DNA from: Conexibacter woesei DSM 14684 | GTDB taxonomy: Bacteria; Actinomycetota; Thermoleophilia; Solirubrobacterales; Solirubrobacteraceae | Direction: 5' to 3' | Assembly: GCF_000025265.1 (NCBI RefSeq) | Contig: NC_013739.1 | Location: 2,480,001 to 2,544,000 of the forward strand | Length of the DNA stretch: 64,000 nt | Part shown: positions 32,408-41,382 of the stretch, in pieces | Position numbering within the stretch: the first letter of the stretch is position 1 | How the letters are laid out: every line of letters begins with the position of its first letter | Program-made: the position numbers and the translations under genes | Notes under the pieces: generated by a model | Told to the model about the DNA's origin: nothing | The model's database searches: none | What the model saw: only the letters and a program-made list of their open reading frames with translations

Positions 32408-34231
32408 ATGACAGCGACGAACACGACCGTGGCGGACCGGCCCGCCGTACGCGACCGAGCCGCTGGAACGAGCGGCGGGGAGGCGCCCCGCCTGATGCGC
32501 GCGGGTCCGCTGGCCCGCCTGCTGCGGCCGGTGCGGACGCACCTGATCGCGTGCGCGCTGCTTTCGGCGCTCGGCGCGGCGGTCGGTCTCGCGCCGTACG
32601 TCGCCGTCGCGGAGATCGCCCGCACGCTGCTCGGCGCGCAGGACCCCGCGTCGGTCGAGGGCACGGTCTGGCTGTGGGTCGCGATCGGCGCGGCCGGCGC
32701 CGCGCTGCGGCTCGTGCTCGTCTTCGCGTCCTCGTGGACCGGCCACTACGCCGACGCGGCGACGCTGCACGACGTGCGCGTGCGGATCGTGCGGCACCTC
32801 GGCGTCCTGCCGCTGGGCTGGTTCCGCGCGCGCGGCTCCGGGACGGTCAAGAAGACGATGACCGACGACCTCGAGGAGATGCACCAGCTGATCGCGCACG
32901 CGCTCGGCGAGATGGTCGGCGCGGCGACCGCGATGGTCGTCGGGATCGGCTACCTCGCGCTCGTCGACTGGCGGATGGCTCTGATCACGGTCGCAGTCCT
33001 GGCTCTGATGGCCGTCTTCTTCCAGGTCGCGATGCGTTCGGCGCCGAAGCACATCGGCCGGCTGCTCGCCGCCGAAGGGCGGATCAGCGCCGCGAGCGTC
33101 GAGTACGCCGACGGCATCGCGGTCGTGAAGGCGTTCGGGACCGGCGGCCGGATCATGGACCGCTTCGGCGCGGCGGTGCGCGAGCACACCGAGGCGATGG
33201 CCGCATGGGCGGCGGAGACGCGCTACAGCTCGGCCGCCTCGCGCGTGCTCGGCTCGGAGGTGGCGGTCCTCGGCGTCGTGATGGCCGCCGGCCTGGCGCT
33301 GGTGCACGCGGACTCGCTCGCCGTCGCCGACCTGCTGCCGTTCCTCGTCGTCGGCGTCGGGCTGCCGACGTCGATCGTGCCGGCGATCCACGGCGCGCAG
33401 GGTCTGCGCAAGGGCCGCGTCGCGGCCGGCCACATCGAGACGCTGCTCGCGCGTGCGCCGCTGCCCGAGGCTGCGCGCCCCGAGCACCCGCGCGGCCACC
33501 GGATCGAGCTGGACCGCGTGCGCTTCTCCTACGACGGCGTGAGCGACGCGATCGCGGACGTCAGCGCCGTCTGCGAGCCGGGCACGGTGACGGCGATCGT
33601 CGGCCCGTCCGGCGCGGGCAAGACGACGCTCGCGAGCCTGCTGCCGCGCTTCTACGACGTCACCGGCGGTGCTGTCCGGATCGGCGGCGCCGACGTGCGC
33701 GAGATCGCGACGCCGCAGCTGCTGGCGTCGATGTCGCTCGTCTTCCAGGACGTCGTGCTGCTGCGCGACACGGTCACGGAGAACATCCGCATCGGCCGCC
33801 CGGACGCGACCGACGAGGAGGTCCACTCCGCCGCCCTCGCCGCGCGCGTCGACGACGTGATCCGGCGGCTCCCGGAGGGCTACGCGACGGTGCTCGGCGC
33901 CTCCGGAGGGGGCATCTCGGGCGGTGAGCGCCAGCGGCTCACGATCGCCCGCGCGATCCTCGCCGACGCCCCGATCGTCGTGCTCGACGAGGCGACGGCG
34001 GCGCTCGACCCAGACAGCGAGACGGCGGTCCAGGACGCGCTCGCGGAGCTGGCGGCCGGCAAGACCGTGATCGTGATCGCGCACCGGCTGCACACGATCG
34101 CGGGCGCAGACCAGATCCTCGTGCTCGACGGCGGCCGGCTCGCCGAGCGCGGCACCCATGCCGAGCTGATCGCGCGCGACGGGCTCTACGCCCGCATGTG
34201 GCGCGCGCAGCAGACCGGAGCCCCCGCATGA
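32408..34231 (+). CDS. Exporter-fold ABC transporter, subunit 1 (IrtA/YbtP-like)
   Basis: 607-residue fused permease-ATPase. Six TM segments lie at about residues 60-320. The Walker A is GPSGAGKTT (near 405), the Q-loop FQD, the signature ISGGERQ and the Walker B IVVLDEATAALD. ATG 32408 follows a GGGGAAG by six bases; an earlier GTG at 32363 is less likely. Proteins of this kind in pairs import ferric siderophores in mycobacteria (IrtAB) and Yersinia (YbtPQ). The iron box upstream favours that over drug export. It has no siderophore-reductase domain. It overlaps subunit 2 by ATGA. Confidence 0.8.
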   Translation: MTATNTTVADRPAVRDRAAGTSGGEAPRLMRAGPLARLLRPVRTHLIACALLSALGAAVGLAPYVAVAEIARTLLGAQDPASVEGTVWLWVAIGAAGAALRLVLVFASSWTGHYADAATLHDVRVRIVRHLGVLPLGWFRARGSGTVKKTMTDDLEEMHQLIAHALGEMVGAATAMVVGIGYLALVDWRMALITVAVLALMAVFFQVAMRSAPKHIGRLLAAEGRISAASVEYADGIAVVKAFGTGGRIMDRFGAAVREHTEAMAAWAAETRYSSAASRVLGSEVAVLGVVMAAGLALVHADSLAVADLLPFLVVGVGLPTSIVPAIHGAQGLRKGRVAAGHIETLLARAPLPEAARPEHPRGHRIELDRVRFSYDGVSDAIADVSAVCEPGTVTAIVGPSGAGKTTLASLLPRFYDVTGGAVRIGGADVREIATPQLLASMSLVFQDVVLLRDTVTENIRIGRPDATDEEVHSAALAARVDDVIRRLPEGYATVLGASGGGISGGERQRLTIARAILADAPIVVLDEATAALDPDSETAVQDALAELAAGKTVIVIAHRLHTIAGADQILVLDGGRLAERGTHAELIARDGLYARMWRAQQTGAPA

Positions 34232-35964
34232 TCCGCCACCTCTTCCAGCTGTGCCCGCAGCCGCGGCTGCTGATCCGCCTCAGCGCGCTGCACGCCGTCC
34301 TCGCCGTCCTCCAAGGACTGCTGCTCGCACTCTTGATCCCGATCCTCGACGCCGTCCTGCGCCCGCAGCCCGACTTCGCCGCCGCGACGCCGTGGCTGAT
34401 CGCCGGTGGGGCGGGGCTCGTCGTGTACGCGGCGCTGACGGCGATCGCGACGCCGGTCGGCTTCGCCGCCAGCATGGACCTCGCCGCGCAGCTGCGCCAC
34501 CGCGCGATCGACCACGCGACGACGCTGCCGCTGGGCTGGTTCACCGCCGAGCACAAGACGCGGCTGGCGCGGACCGTCACCGCCGACGCCAGCAACATCG
34601 GTCAGCTCGCCGTGACGATCGGGGCGCCGGCGATCATCTCGACGCTCGTGCCCGCGACGATCGTCGTCGTCACATTCGCCGTCGACTGGCGGATGGCGCT
34701 GCTGTTCCTCGCGCTCGCGCCGATCGCGTTCCTGACGCTGCGGCGGGCCGCGCGAATCGCCGCGATCGCCGACGCCGAGCTGGACGCGGCGGCGACCGAG
34801 ATCGCCGGCCGCGCGATCGAGCTGGGGCAGGCGCAGCCGGTGCTGCGCGCCGCCGGCCACGGAACGACGGGCAGCGCGCGGATGCGCGCCGCGCTCGACG
34901 AGCATCGCGCGAGCTACCGCCGCGGCCTGCGCAGATCGCTCGTGCCGGACCTCACCTACACCGCCGTCGTGATGGCCGGCTTCGTCGCCGTGCTCGCGCT
35001 CGGCGCGCACCTGATGCTGTCTGGCGAGCTGGAGGTCGCGGAGGCGGTCGCGCTGCTCGTGCTGGCCGTGCGCTTCCTCGAGCCGCTCGGCGGGCTGATC
35101 GAGCTGATCGGCGCGCTGCGCGCGATGGACAACGCGATCGTGCGCGTCAGAGCGCTGCTCGACACGCCCGCGCTGCCGGTCCGCGCGCAGCCGGTGCACG
35201 AGCTCGCGGACGCGGCGATCGAGCTGTCCGGCGTGACGTACGCCTACGGCGACAGACCGGCGCTCTCCGACGTGTCGTTCCGCTGCGAGCCGGGCACGAC
35301 GACGGCGCTGGTGGGGCCGTCGGGGTCGGGCAAGACGACGGTCACGCGGCTGATCGCGCGCTTCTTCGACGTCGGCCAGGGGAGCGTGCGCATCGGCGGT
35401 GTCGACGTCCGCGACGTCGACCCGGCGGTGCTGCTGGAGGACGTCGCGATCGTCTTCCAGGACGTCTACCTGTTCGACGACACGATCGAGGAGAACCTGC
35501 GGCTGGCGCGCCCCGACGCGAGCTGGGAGGAGCTGGAGCAGGCGGCGCGCGCGGCGCGGCTGGACGAGGTCGTGGAGCGGCTGCCGGACGGCTGGAGGAC
35601 GCGGGTCGGCGAGGCGGGCGCGCAGCTGTCGGGCGGCGAGCGCCAGCGCGTGTCGATCGCGCGCGCGTTCCTCAAGCGCGCGCGGATCGTGCTGATCGAC
35701 GAGGCCGGCTCGGCGCTCGACCCGGAGAACGAGGCGGCCGTCAGCGAGGCGATCGCCAACCTCACGCGCGACCGGCGGCGCACGGTGATCGTGATCGCGC
35801 ACCGGCCGGCGACGCTCGCCGCCGCCGATCGCGTCGCCGCGCTCGACCGCGGGCGCGTGACCGAGACCGGCACGCCCGCCGATCTGCGCCGGTCGGGCGG
35901 GACGTTCGCCCGCCTCTACGACCAGTACGACCACGCCCGCAGCTGGCGGATCACGGCGAGGTGA
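34228..35964 (+). CDS. Exporter-fold ABC transporter, subunit 2 (IrtB/YbtQ-like)
   Basis: 578-residue partner half-transporter. The N-terminal TM domain is at about residues 15-300. The Walker A is GPSGSGKTT, the signature LSGGERQRVSIARA and the Walker B IVLIDEAGSALDPEN, where Gly-Ser replaces the usual Thr-Ala after the Glu-Ala pair, as is common in these siderophore importers. It is translationally coupled to subunit 1, consistent with an obligate heterodimer. The likely substrate is a ferric siderophore or heme (inference from regulation). Confidence 0.8.
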   Translation: MIRHLFQLCPQPRLLIRLSALHAVLAVLQGLLLALLIPILDAVLRPQPDFAAATPWLIAGGAGLVVYAALTAIATPVGFAASMDLAAQLRHRAIDHATTLPLGWFTAEHKTRLARTVTADASNIGQLAVTIGAPAIISTLVPATIVVVTFAVDWRMALLFLALAPIAFLTLRRAARIAAIADAELDAAATEIAGRAIELGQAQPVLRAAGHGTTGSARMRAALDEHRASYRRGLRRSLVPDLTYTAVVMAGFVAVLALGAHLMLSGELEVAEAVALLVLAVRFLEPLGGLIELIGALRAMDNAIVRVRALLDTPALPVRAQPVHELADAAIELSGVTYAYGDRPALSDVSFRCEPGTTTALVGPSGSGKTTVTRLIARFFDVGQGSVRIGGVDVRDVDPAVLLEDVAIVFQDVYLFDDTIEENLRLARPDASWEELEQAARAARLDEVVERLPDGWRTRVGEAGAQLSGGERQRVSIARAFLKRARIVLIDEAGSALDPENEAAVSEAIANLTRDRRRTVIVIAHRPATLAAADRVAALDRGRVTETGTPADLRRSGGTFARLYDQYDHARSWRITAR

Positions 35965-35984
35965 GACGATCGCCGCGCATTCGC

Positions 35985-37163
35985 CTACGTGAGAAGGACG
36001 CTGAGGACCGTGTCCGACACGAAGCGCTGGGCGCCGGTCGCGGACCGGCGCTGCGTCGGACTCAGGAGTCTCAGGTCGGTCAGCGCGGCGATGGCGTTCG
36101 CTGCCCCCTGCCCGCTGATCCCATACCGCTTGGCCACGTCCGAACGCGATACGAAGGGATGGCCGATCAAGTCGCCCGCCAAGCGTTCGGCGACTCCTCG
36201 CTTGTTCGCGGACTGGACCGTGGCGCGGAGCTCCGCCTGGAGCTGCACCAACCGCTCGACCTTGGCCTGCGAGTCAGCCGCCGACGCGGCGACCCCCTCG
36301 GCGAAGAAGTTGATCCACGTGTTCCAGTCGCCGTTGCAGCTCAGCTCCAGCAGAGCGTCCTGATACTCGTCGCGGCGCTGCTCGAACCAAGGGGAGACGA
36401 CCAGCAGCGGTTCGCGGATGACCGCGCCGCGCAGCAGCTGCACGACGATCAGCAAGCGTCCGAGACGTCCGTTCCCGTCAGAGAACGGGTGCAGCGTCTC
36501 GAACTGGTAGTGAGCCATCGCTGCCTGCACGACAGAGGGGACGTTCGGCGGCGCGCCGATCCACTCCAGCAGATTCTGCAGCTCGGATCGCAGCTGATCA
36601 CCAGGGGGTGGCGGGACGAAGCGGGCCTCGGAAAGCTGACGACCGCGAGAGCCGATGACGACGATTCGGTCGCGCAGACGGCCCGAGTCGCTCAGCTCTC
36701 CAACGGTCCCGTGCACGAGCACCCGTTGCAGCTCGCTGAGCATGCCGATCGTCAGCGGACGACTCTCGGGCCACGTGAACGCCAACCCTGCCATCTCCTC
36801 GAAGTTGAGGACTTCTCGCAACTCCGCGCTCATCGCTGCGGCGTCGTCCGGGTCAGCGGCGAGCACGTCGGCGAACGGCGCGTAGGTTCCTTCGAGCGCG
36901 CTCGTGCTCTGCGCTTCGCGGCGCAGCGCGGGAACGCGCAGCAGCTCAGGGTTCGGGATCAGCCGTGCGGCACCGTCGAGTCGCGCAAGCGCCGCGGTCG
37001 CGGTCGTGACGCGCATCCACGTGTCGCTCGACAGCTCGATCGTCCTCGGCAGACGGTCGGGCAAGAACGCCGACCCGGCTACGGACTCCCCGGTCGCCGG
37101 GTCGGGTGCCATGATCGGGACGAGTCGGCCTATCGGGCTGCTGCCGAGGCGCTGCAGATCCAT
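35985..37163 (-). CDS. Fic-domain protein with C-terminal winged helix
   Basis: 392-residue Fic protein. The N-terminal inhibitory motif is TSALEG (Thr87, Glu91, Gly92), making it a class II Fic. The complete active motif HPFSDGNGRLGR starts with His225. A C-terminal winged-helix region (about 330-385) contains VSRSDVAKRYGISGQGAANAIAAL. Such proteins transfer AMP to target hydroxyls and are held off by the inhibitory Glu. The base composition is lower in GC than its neighbours, which suggests later acquisition. The promoter carries a perfect inverted repeat, a possible site for its own winged helix. Confidence 0.9.
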   Translation of the reverse strand: MDLQRLGSSPIGRLVPIMAPDPATGESVAGSAFLPDRLPRTIELSSDTWMRVTTATAALARLDGAARLIPNPELLRVPALRREAQSTSALEGTYAPFADVLAADPDDAAAMSAELREVLNFEEMAGLAFTWPESRPLTIGMLSELQRVLVHGTVGELSDSGRLRDRIVVIGSRGRQLSEARFVPPPPGDQLRSELQNLLEWIGAPPNVPSVVQAAMAHYQFETLHPFSDGNGRLGRLLIVVQLLRGAVIREPLLVVSPWFEQRRDEYQDALLELSCNGDWNTWINFFAEGVAASAADSQAKVERLVQLQAELRATVQSANKRGVAERLAGDLIGHPFVSRSDVAKRYGISGQGAANAIAALTDLRLLSPTQRRSATGAQRFVSDTVLSVLLT

Positions 37164-37165
37164 GG

Positions 37166-37191
37166 CACAAGTTTATCGCCCAAAACTTGTG
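37166..37191. promoter_or_regulatory. Perfect inverted repeat in the Fic/GNAT divergent promoter
   Basis: CACAAGTTT (37166-37174) and AAACTTGTG (37183-37191) with an eight-base spacer. It begins two bases upstream of the Fic start codon and ends seven bases before the GNAT start. It is AT-rich against the surroundings. A regulator bound here would block Fic translation start and transcription, so autoregulation is plausible. Confidence 0.6.
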
Positions 37192-37198
37192 TCGTCGC

Positions 37199-37933
37199 AT
37201 GTTGGGCGCAACTTCTCTTTTGCACGATCCGCTGACGTCCGATTCCGCGCAGCTGCTCCGCCTCGACGTCGAGGCGCTGTTCCGCAGCACGCCGGAGGGG
37301 CGGCTGATCGAGTCGAACGAGACGCCGCCGGCGGCTGCTCCGCGCGTCTTCGTCGGCCGCACGGCGACGAGCGTCGAGTGGCGCGTCCGCCGCGACGTGC
37401 CCGACGGCGTCGCCGCCGAGATCGGGCGCCTGGCGGCCGATCTCCCGCACCTGCCGAACGGCATCGGCGACGCGGCGGTCTACGCGGCGATCGAGGCGGT
37501 CGCCGCGGGCGTCGCGCCGATCGCCGAGCGTTCGCACGGGCCCGCGTTCGTGTTCGCGCAGGCGCCGCTTGCGCCGCATCCGGACGTCATCGAGATCCGC
37601 GAGGACAGCGCGCTGCTCGCCGGGCAGTTCGCCGTCCTGCGGCGGGAGCTGGAGTACGTCGCGCCGCTGTTCGCGGTCGTCCGCGACGGCGCCGTCGTGT
37701 CAGCCTGCTTCTGCGCGCGCCGCACCGACGCGGCGGCGGAGGCCGGCGTCAGCACCCACCCGGACCACCGCGGCCGGGGCCATGCGGCCGCGGTCGTCAA
37801 CGCCTGGCGCGTCGCGATCGAGCGTTCCGGGCGGACGCCGATCTACAGCACGTCGTACGACAACGCGTCCTCGCGGGCCGTCGCGCGGCGGCTCGGCCTG
37901 CGGCAGTACGCCGAGACCTTCTCGCTCGCCTGA
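37199..37933 (+). CDS. GNAT-family N-acetyltransferase
   Basis: 244-residue protein. The C-terminal GNAT fold has the acetyl-CoA motif GVSTHPDHRGRGHAAAVVNAW (about residues 183-203), followed by PIYSTSYDNASSRAVARRLGL. The N-terminal 110 residues have no recognised domain. ATG 37199 is used. The substrate is unknown. Confidence 0.82.
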   Translation: MLGATSLLHDPLTSDSAQLLRLDVEALFRSTPEGRLIESNETPPAAAPRVFVGRTATSVEWRVRRDVPDGVAAEIGRLAADLPHLPNGIGDAAVYAAIEAVAAGVAPIAERSHGPAFVFAQAPLAPHPDVIEIREDSALLAGQFAVLRRELEYVAPLFAVVRDGAVVSACFCARRTDAAAEAGVSTHPDHRGRGHAAAVVNAWRVAIERSGRTPIYSTSYDNASSRAVARRLGLRQYAETFSLA

Positions 37934-38010
37934 GACCGGCGCGTGGTCCTCTCCGGCGCCTCCGGATTGGTCCTGTCTGGCGCGACGGCGCGTCGGTACG
38001 GTCCGGGACC

Positions 38011-38445
38011 ATGGGTGCTCCGACGGCATCGGCGCCGGCCCCGCAGGGGAGCCGGCCGCTTCAGCAGCCGGCCGGCTTCGGGATCGCCGCGGTCGCCGCG
38101 GTCCTGTTGCTGACCTCGTGCTGGATGCTGCTCGCGCCGCGCGGGTTCCACGCGTCGGTCGGGGCGTTCGGCGCGTACAACGCGCACTACCTCCACGACG
38201 CGATGGCGCTGAACGCCGGGGTCGGGGTCGCGCTGGCGCTCGCGGTGCGGTGGCCGTCGTTGCGGGCCGGCGCGCTGACGGCCGCGACCGCGTGCATCGG
38301 CTTCCACGCGATCAACCACTGGTTCGACCTCGGCAACGACGAGCCCGGCAGCTACGCCGGCGCGATCGGCGCGCTGTCGCAGACGTCGCTGGCGGTCGTC
38401 TGCGGCGTCCTGCTCTGGATCGTCGTGCGGGAGCGCGCGGCGTGA
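38011..38445 (+). CDS. Small membrane protein, about four TM segments
   Basis: 144 residues with hydrophobic segments near 22-42, 58-80, 88-108 and 120-138. His and Asp/Asn residues sit in the loops (YNAHYLHDAMALN, FHAINHWFDLGNDEPG). The family is not recognised with certainty; it resembles DoxX-like or DUF4345-type small membrane proteins. It overlaps the following epimerase gene by GTGA, so the two form an operon. Confidence 0.65.
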   Translation: MGAPTASAPAPQGSRPLQQPAGFGIAAVAAVLLLTSCWMLLAPRGFHASVGAFGAYNAHYLHDAMALNAGVGVALALAVRWPSLRAGALTAATACIGFHAINHWFDLGNDEPGSYAGAIGALSQTSLAVVCGVLLWIVVRERAA

Positions 38446-39404
38446 AGGTGCTGCTCGCAGGGGCGACCGGCGCGATCGGCCGTCCGCTCCTCGCGCGGCT
38501 GCTGGCCGCCGGCCACGCGGTCGTCGCGACAACCCGCTCGGCCGAGCGCGCCGCGGCGCTGCGCGCCGCCGGCGTCGAGGGCGTCGTCTGCGACCTGCTC
38601 GATCCCGACGCGGTCCGGCGCACGGTCGCCGCGGCGCGGCCCGACGCCGTCGTCGACGAGCTGACCGCGCTCCCCGACGACTACGACATCCGCCGCAAGG
38701 ACCTCTACGCGACGACCAACCGGATCCGCGAGGCCGGCACCGCCGCGCTGCTCGACGCCGCGCGCGCGGCCGGCGCGAGCCGCTACGTCGTGCAGTCGAT
38801 CGCGTTCGCGTACGCGCCCGAGGGGGACGTGGTCAAGGACGAGTCGGCGCCGTTGTGGCTCGCCGCGCCCGCGATGCTGGCCGAGGCCACCCGGATCCTC
38901 GCGGCGAACGAGCGCAAGGTGATCGACGCTCGCGACCTCGACGGGCTGGCACTCCGCTATGGCTTCTTCTACGGACCGGGCACGTACCTCGCACCCGGCG
39001 GGTCGATCGCCAGACAGGTCCGCTCGCGCCGCTTCCCGCTCGTCGGCAGCGCGACCGGCATGACGTCGTTCATCCACGTCGACGACGCCGCCGCGGCGAC
39101 CGTCGCCGCCCTCGCAGGCGGCGCGGCCGGCGCCTACAACGTCGTCGACGACGAGCCGGCGCCGCTGCGCGACTGGCTGCCGCGCTACGCGGAGGCGATC
39201 GGGGCGCGTCCGCCGCTGCGGGTGCCCGCCTGGCTCGGGCGCCTCGCCGGCGGACCGCTCGCGGTGCCGATCTCGACCGAGCTGCGCGGCGCGTCGAACG
39301 TGAAGGCCCGCGCCGCCCTCGACTGGACGCCGCAGCTGCCGAGCTGGCGCGAGGGCTTCGCCGGCTGCCTCGACCGCGACCCGGACGCCCTGCACCTCGC
39401 CTGA
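38442..39404 (+). CDS. NAD-dependent epimerase/dehydratase family protein
   Basis: 320-residue extended SDR-type Rossmann protein. It begins VKVLLAGATGAIGRPLLARLLAAGHAV. The downstream motif YGFFYGPGTYLAPGGS and FIHVDDAAAATVAAL are typical of atypical extended SDRs. The YxxxK catalytic Tyr is not obvious, so the activity may differ from classical epimerases. The substrate is unknown. It is coupled to the small membrane protein upstream. Confidence 0.83.
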   Translation: MKVLLAGATGAIGRPLLARLLAAGHAVVATTRSAERAAALRAAGVEGVVCDLLDPDAVRRTVAAARPDAVVDELTALPDDYDIRRKDLYATTNRIREAGTAALLDAARAAGASRYVVQSIAFAYAPEGDVVKDESAPLWLAAPAMLAEATRILAANERKVIDARDLDGLALRYGFFYGPGTYLAPGGSIARQVRSRRFPLVGSATGMTSFIHVDDAAAATVAALAGGAAGAYNVVDDEPAPLRDWLPRYAEAIGARPPLRVPAWLGRLAGGPLAVPISTELRGASNVKARAALDWTPQLPSWREGFAGCLDRDPDALHLA

Positions 39405-39437
39405 TCGCCGCTTGCCCGGGCGTCGCCGGGCCGTCGC

Positions 39438-40622
39438 TCAGCCGGCGCCGACGAGCGCGACCGAGGTCGGCCTGCCCGGCACGGTCAGCGTCTGAACCGG
39501 TCTCAGGTCGCCAGTCCGCACGACCGTCACGCGCGTGCGCGCGGGATCGCTGATGGCCGCCAGCCCGCCGCGGACGGTCAGCTTCGGCGACGGTCTGTCC
39601 CACGCCGGTCTGAACGACCGTGACACGACGCGGCGCACCGCGGTCTGACGGCCGTTGGCGGGGTCGATCCGCCGCAGCCGGCCGTCGGTGCTCAGCACGA
39701 CGATCGCGCCGGAGCGCGCGTCGACGCCGAACGAGGCGATTCTGGCCGCGACGGGGACGACCCGGCTCGTCTTCGACGCGACGTGCGCGACGACGAGCGA
39801 CCGTGGCCCGAAGTTGCCGACGAGCCGGCGGCCGGCGGCGTCGGTGTGGAGCGTGAACGCGCGCTGCTCGGCGTTCGTGCGGGCGGGGTACGGGATTCGC
39901 TCGTGCGACGGCGTCCCGGCCGGTCTGATCAGCGCGATCCCGTCGGCGCAGGCGAACGCCGCCCAGCTCGCGCTCGAGGCCTCGCCGTGCAGGTCGCGGC
40001 AGTCGGCGGAGGCGAGCGTAGCGCCCGCGCGGTCGCGCACCTGGACGGTGGCGGGCAGCGCCCCGTCCTCGCTCGCCGGGTCGGCGACGCTGATGACGAC
40101 GCGATCGCCGTGCGGGACCGCGACGCCGTGGTGCGGCGTGCCGGTGCGCGCGGTCGCGACGGCCGCCGCTCTGCGCTTCAGCGCGGCGGTGGGGAAGACC
40201 TGCGCGTCGCCGCTGCCGTCGGCGAAGACGGCGACCTCGTCGCCGTGCGGCACGACGTGGACGGGCTTCGGGACCGTGAGCGCGAACGGCAGCAGCCGCG
40301 GCGCCTGCGTGTGGTGGTGGACGTGGTCGCCGTGCGGCTCGGTGAACGCGCCGCCGTCGATCGCGTCGACGCGGTTCTGCGCGGACTGCGCCGCGAGGAC
40401 GTGCCGGCCGTCGTCGGTGACGGTCAGCGAGGCCGGGCCGGCGACGCCGAAGCGGCCGAGGCGTCTGCCGCTCGCGAGGTCGAGCACGCGGACCGCACCG
40501 GCGGCGCCGTCGGCGACGACGACGCGCGGCTGGGGTCTGGCGTGCTCGGCGGCGAGCGCGCCGGCGGCGGGGGCGAGCAGCGCGACGCCCGCGACGGCGA
40601 CGGCGAGGGTGGGGGTCTTCAA
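39438..40622 (-). CDS. aztD: AztD-like periplasmic zinc metallochaperone
   Basis: 394-residue secreted beta-propeller protein with a signal peptide (LAVAVAGVALLAPAAGALAAEHA). The His-rich segment EPHGDHVHHHTQAPRLLPF and TPHHGVAVPHGDRV are characteristic of AztD, which passes zinc to the ABC binding protein AztC. A TTG start at 40622 with GGAGGAA just upstream gives a proper signal peptide. It is divergent from the zinc-type ABC operon that begins at 40724, with a Fur-family-like box between. Confidence 0.78.
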   Translation of the reverse strand: MKTPTLAVAVAGVALLAPAAGALAAEHARPQPRVVVADGAAGAVRVLDLASGRRLGRFGVAGPASLTVTDDGRHVLAAQSAQNRVDAIDGGAFTEPHGDHVHHHTQAPRLLPFALTVPKPVHVVPHGDEVAVFADGSGDAQVFPTAALKRRAAAVATARTGTPHHGVAVPHGDRVVISVADPASEDGALPATVQVRDRAGATLASADCRDLHGEASSASWAAFACADGIALIRPAGTPSHERIPYPARTNAEQRAFTLHTDAAGRRLVGNFGPRSLVVAHVASKTSRVVPVAARIASFGVDARSGAIVVLSTDGRLRRIDPANGRQTAVRRVVSRSFRPAWDRPSPKLTVRGGLAAISDPARTRVTVVRTGDLRPVQTLTVPGRPTSVALVGAG

Positions 40623-40667
40623 CGGTTCCTCCGGTGGGGCGGTGGGCAAGGCCGAGGAGCATACGGG

Positions 40668-40683
40668 AATGAGTCTCGTTATT
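40668..40683. promoter_or_regulatory. Fur-family (Zur-like) box
   Basis: AATGAGTCTCGTTATT, with the symmetric core AATGAG-T-CTCGTT (one mismatch). It resembles the Fur-family consensus AATGATAATCATTATC at 11 of 16 positions. It lies between the aztD-like gene and the zinc ABC operon, so Zur-type zinc repression is likely. Confidence 0.55.
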
Positions 40684-40723
40684 GTTTCGTCGCGTTGACG
40701 ACCGACTGCCGAGGAGCGCACCG

Positions 40724-41380
40724 ATGGAGATGACGACGCAACGACGAGGGACCCGGCTCGCCGCCGCGCTGGCCGCGAGCGCGCTCACGCTCGGCCTCGC
40801 GCTCGGCGCGGCGGCCGCGCCCGCCGCGGCGCGCACGGTGCTTGCCGAAGGACACGTCGATGCAGTCGCCGCACGGCTCGCCGGCGGCAGGCTGCTCGGC
40901 GCGCTGAAGGACGGGACGCGGGGGCGCGCCGTCTGGCGCGATCCGGCGCAGGTGACGATCCGCGTCGGCTCGCGGGCGCGGGCGACGCTGCCCGCCGGGC
41001 TGGGCTTCGTCGGGCCGCGCGGGTCGACCGTCTGGATGATCCCGCAGGCGCCGCGGGCCGGCGTCGTGTGGGCCGGCTGGAGCACCGACGCCGTCCCCGC
41101 CGGCGCGATCCGCGGCGGCGTCGCGTGGACGTTGACGCGCGTGACGGGACCCGGCCGGGTCGTGATCTTCCAGACCGCGTCGTTCGGAAGCTCCGACGTC
41201 CTCTTCACCAGCGGCCGGCGGCTGCCGCAGTCGCGCACGCTCGCGGTCGGCACGCACGCGCACGGCAACTGGGCGTTCACGCGGCCGGGGACGTACCGCC
41301 TCAGCTACGAGCTGTCCGCTCGCTCGGCGTCCGGGAAGCGCCTGCGCGACGCCGCGACGCTGACGTTCGCGGTCGGCTAG
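40724..41380 (+). CDS. Secreted choice-of-anchor M domain protein
   Basis: 218 residues with a signal peptide ending near AAAPAAA. One copy of the ABC transporter-associated repeat (choice-of-anchor M) runs from about residue 45 to the end, with the diagnostic THAHGNWAFTRPGTYRLSYEL. GAGGAG lies seven bases before ATG 40724. In other actinobacteria this domain is found with zinc or manganese ABC systems, as here. Its His residues may bind metal (inference). There is no anchor or TM segment after the domain. Confidence 0.8.
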   Translation: MEMTTQRRGTRLAAALAASALTLGLALGAAAAPAAARTVLAEGHVDAVAARLAGGRLLGALKDGTRGRAVWRDPAQVTIRVGSRARATLPAGLGFVGPRGSTVWMIPQAPRAGVVWAGWSTDAVPAGAIRGGVAWTLTRVTGPGRVVIFQTASFGSSDVLFTSGRRLPQSRTLAVGTHAHGNWAFTRPGTYRLSYELSARSASGKRLRDAATLTFAVG

Positions 41381-41382
41381 CC

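Noticed and set aside
32408-35964. Multidrug exporter role for the ABC pair
   Set aside because: The fold alone would allow it, but heterodimer organisation, IrtAB/YbtPQ-like sequence style and the iron box favour siderophore or heme import. This is not settled.
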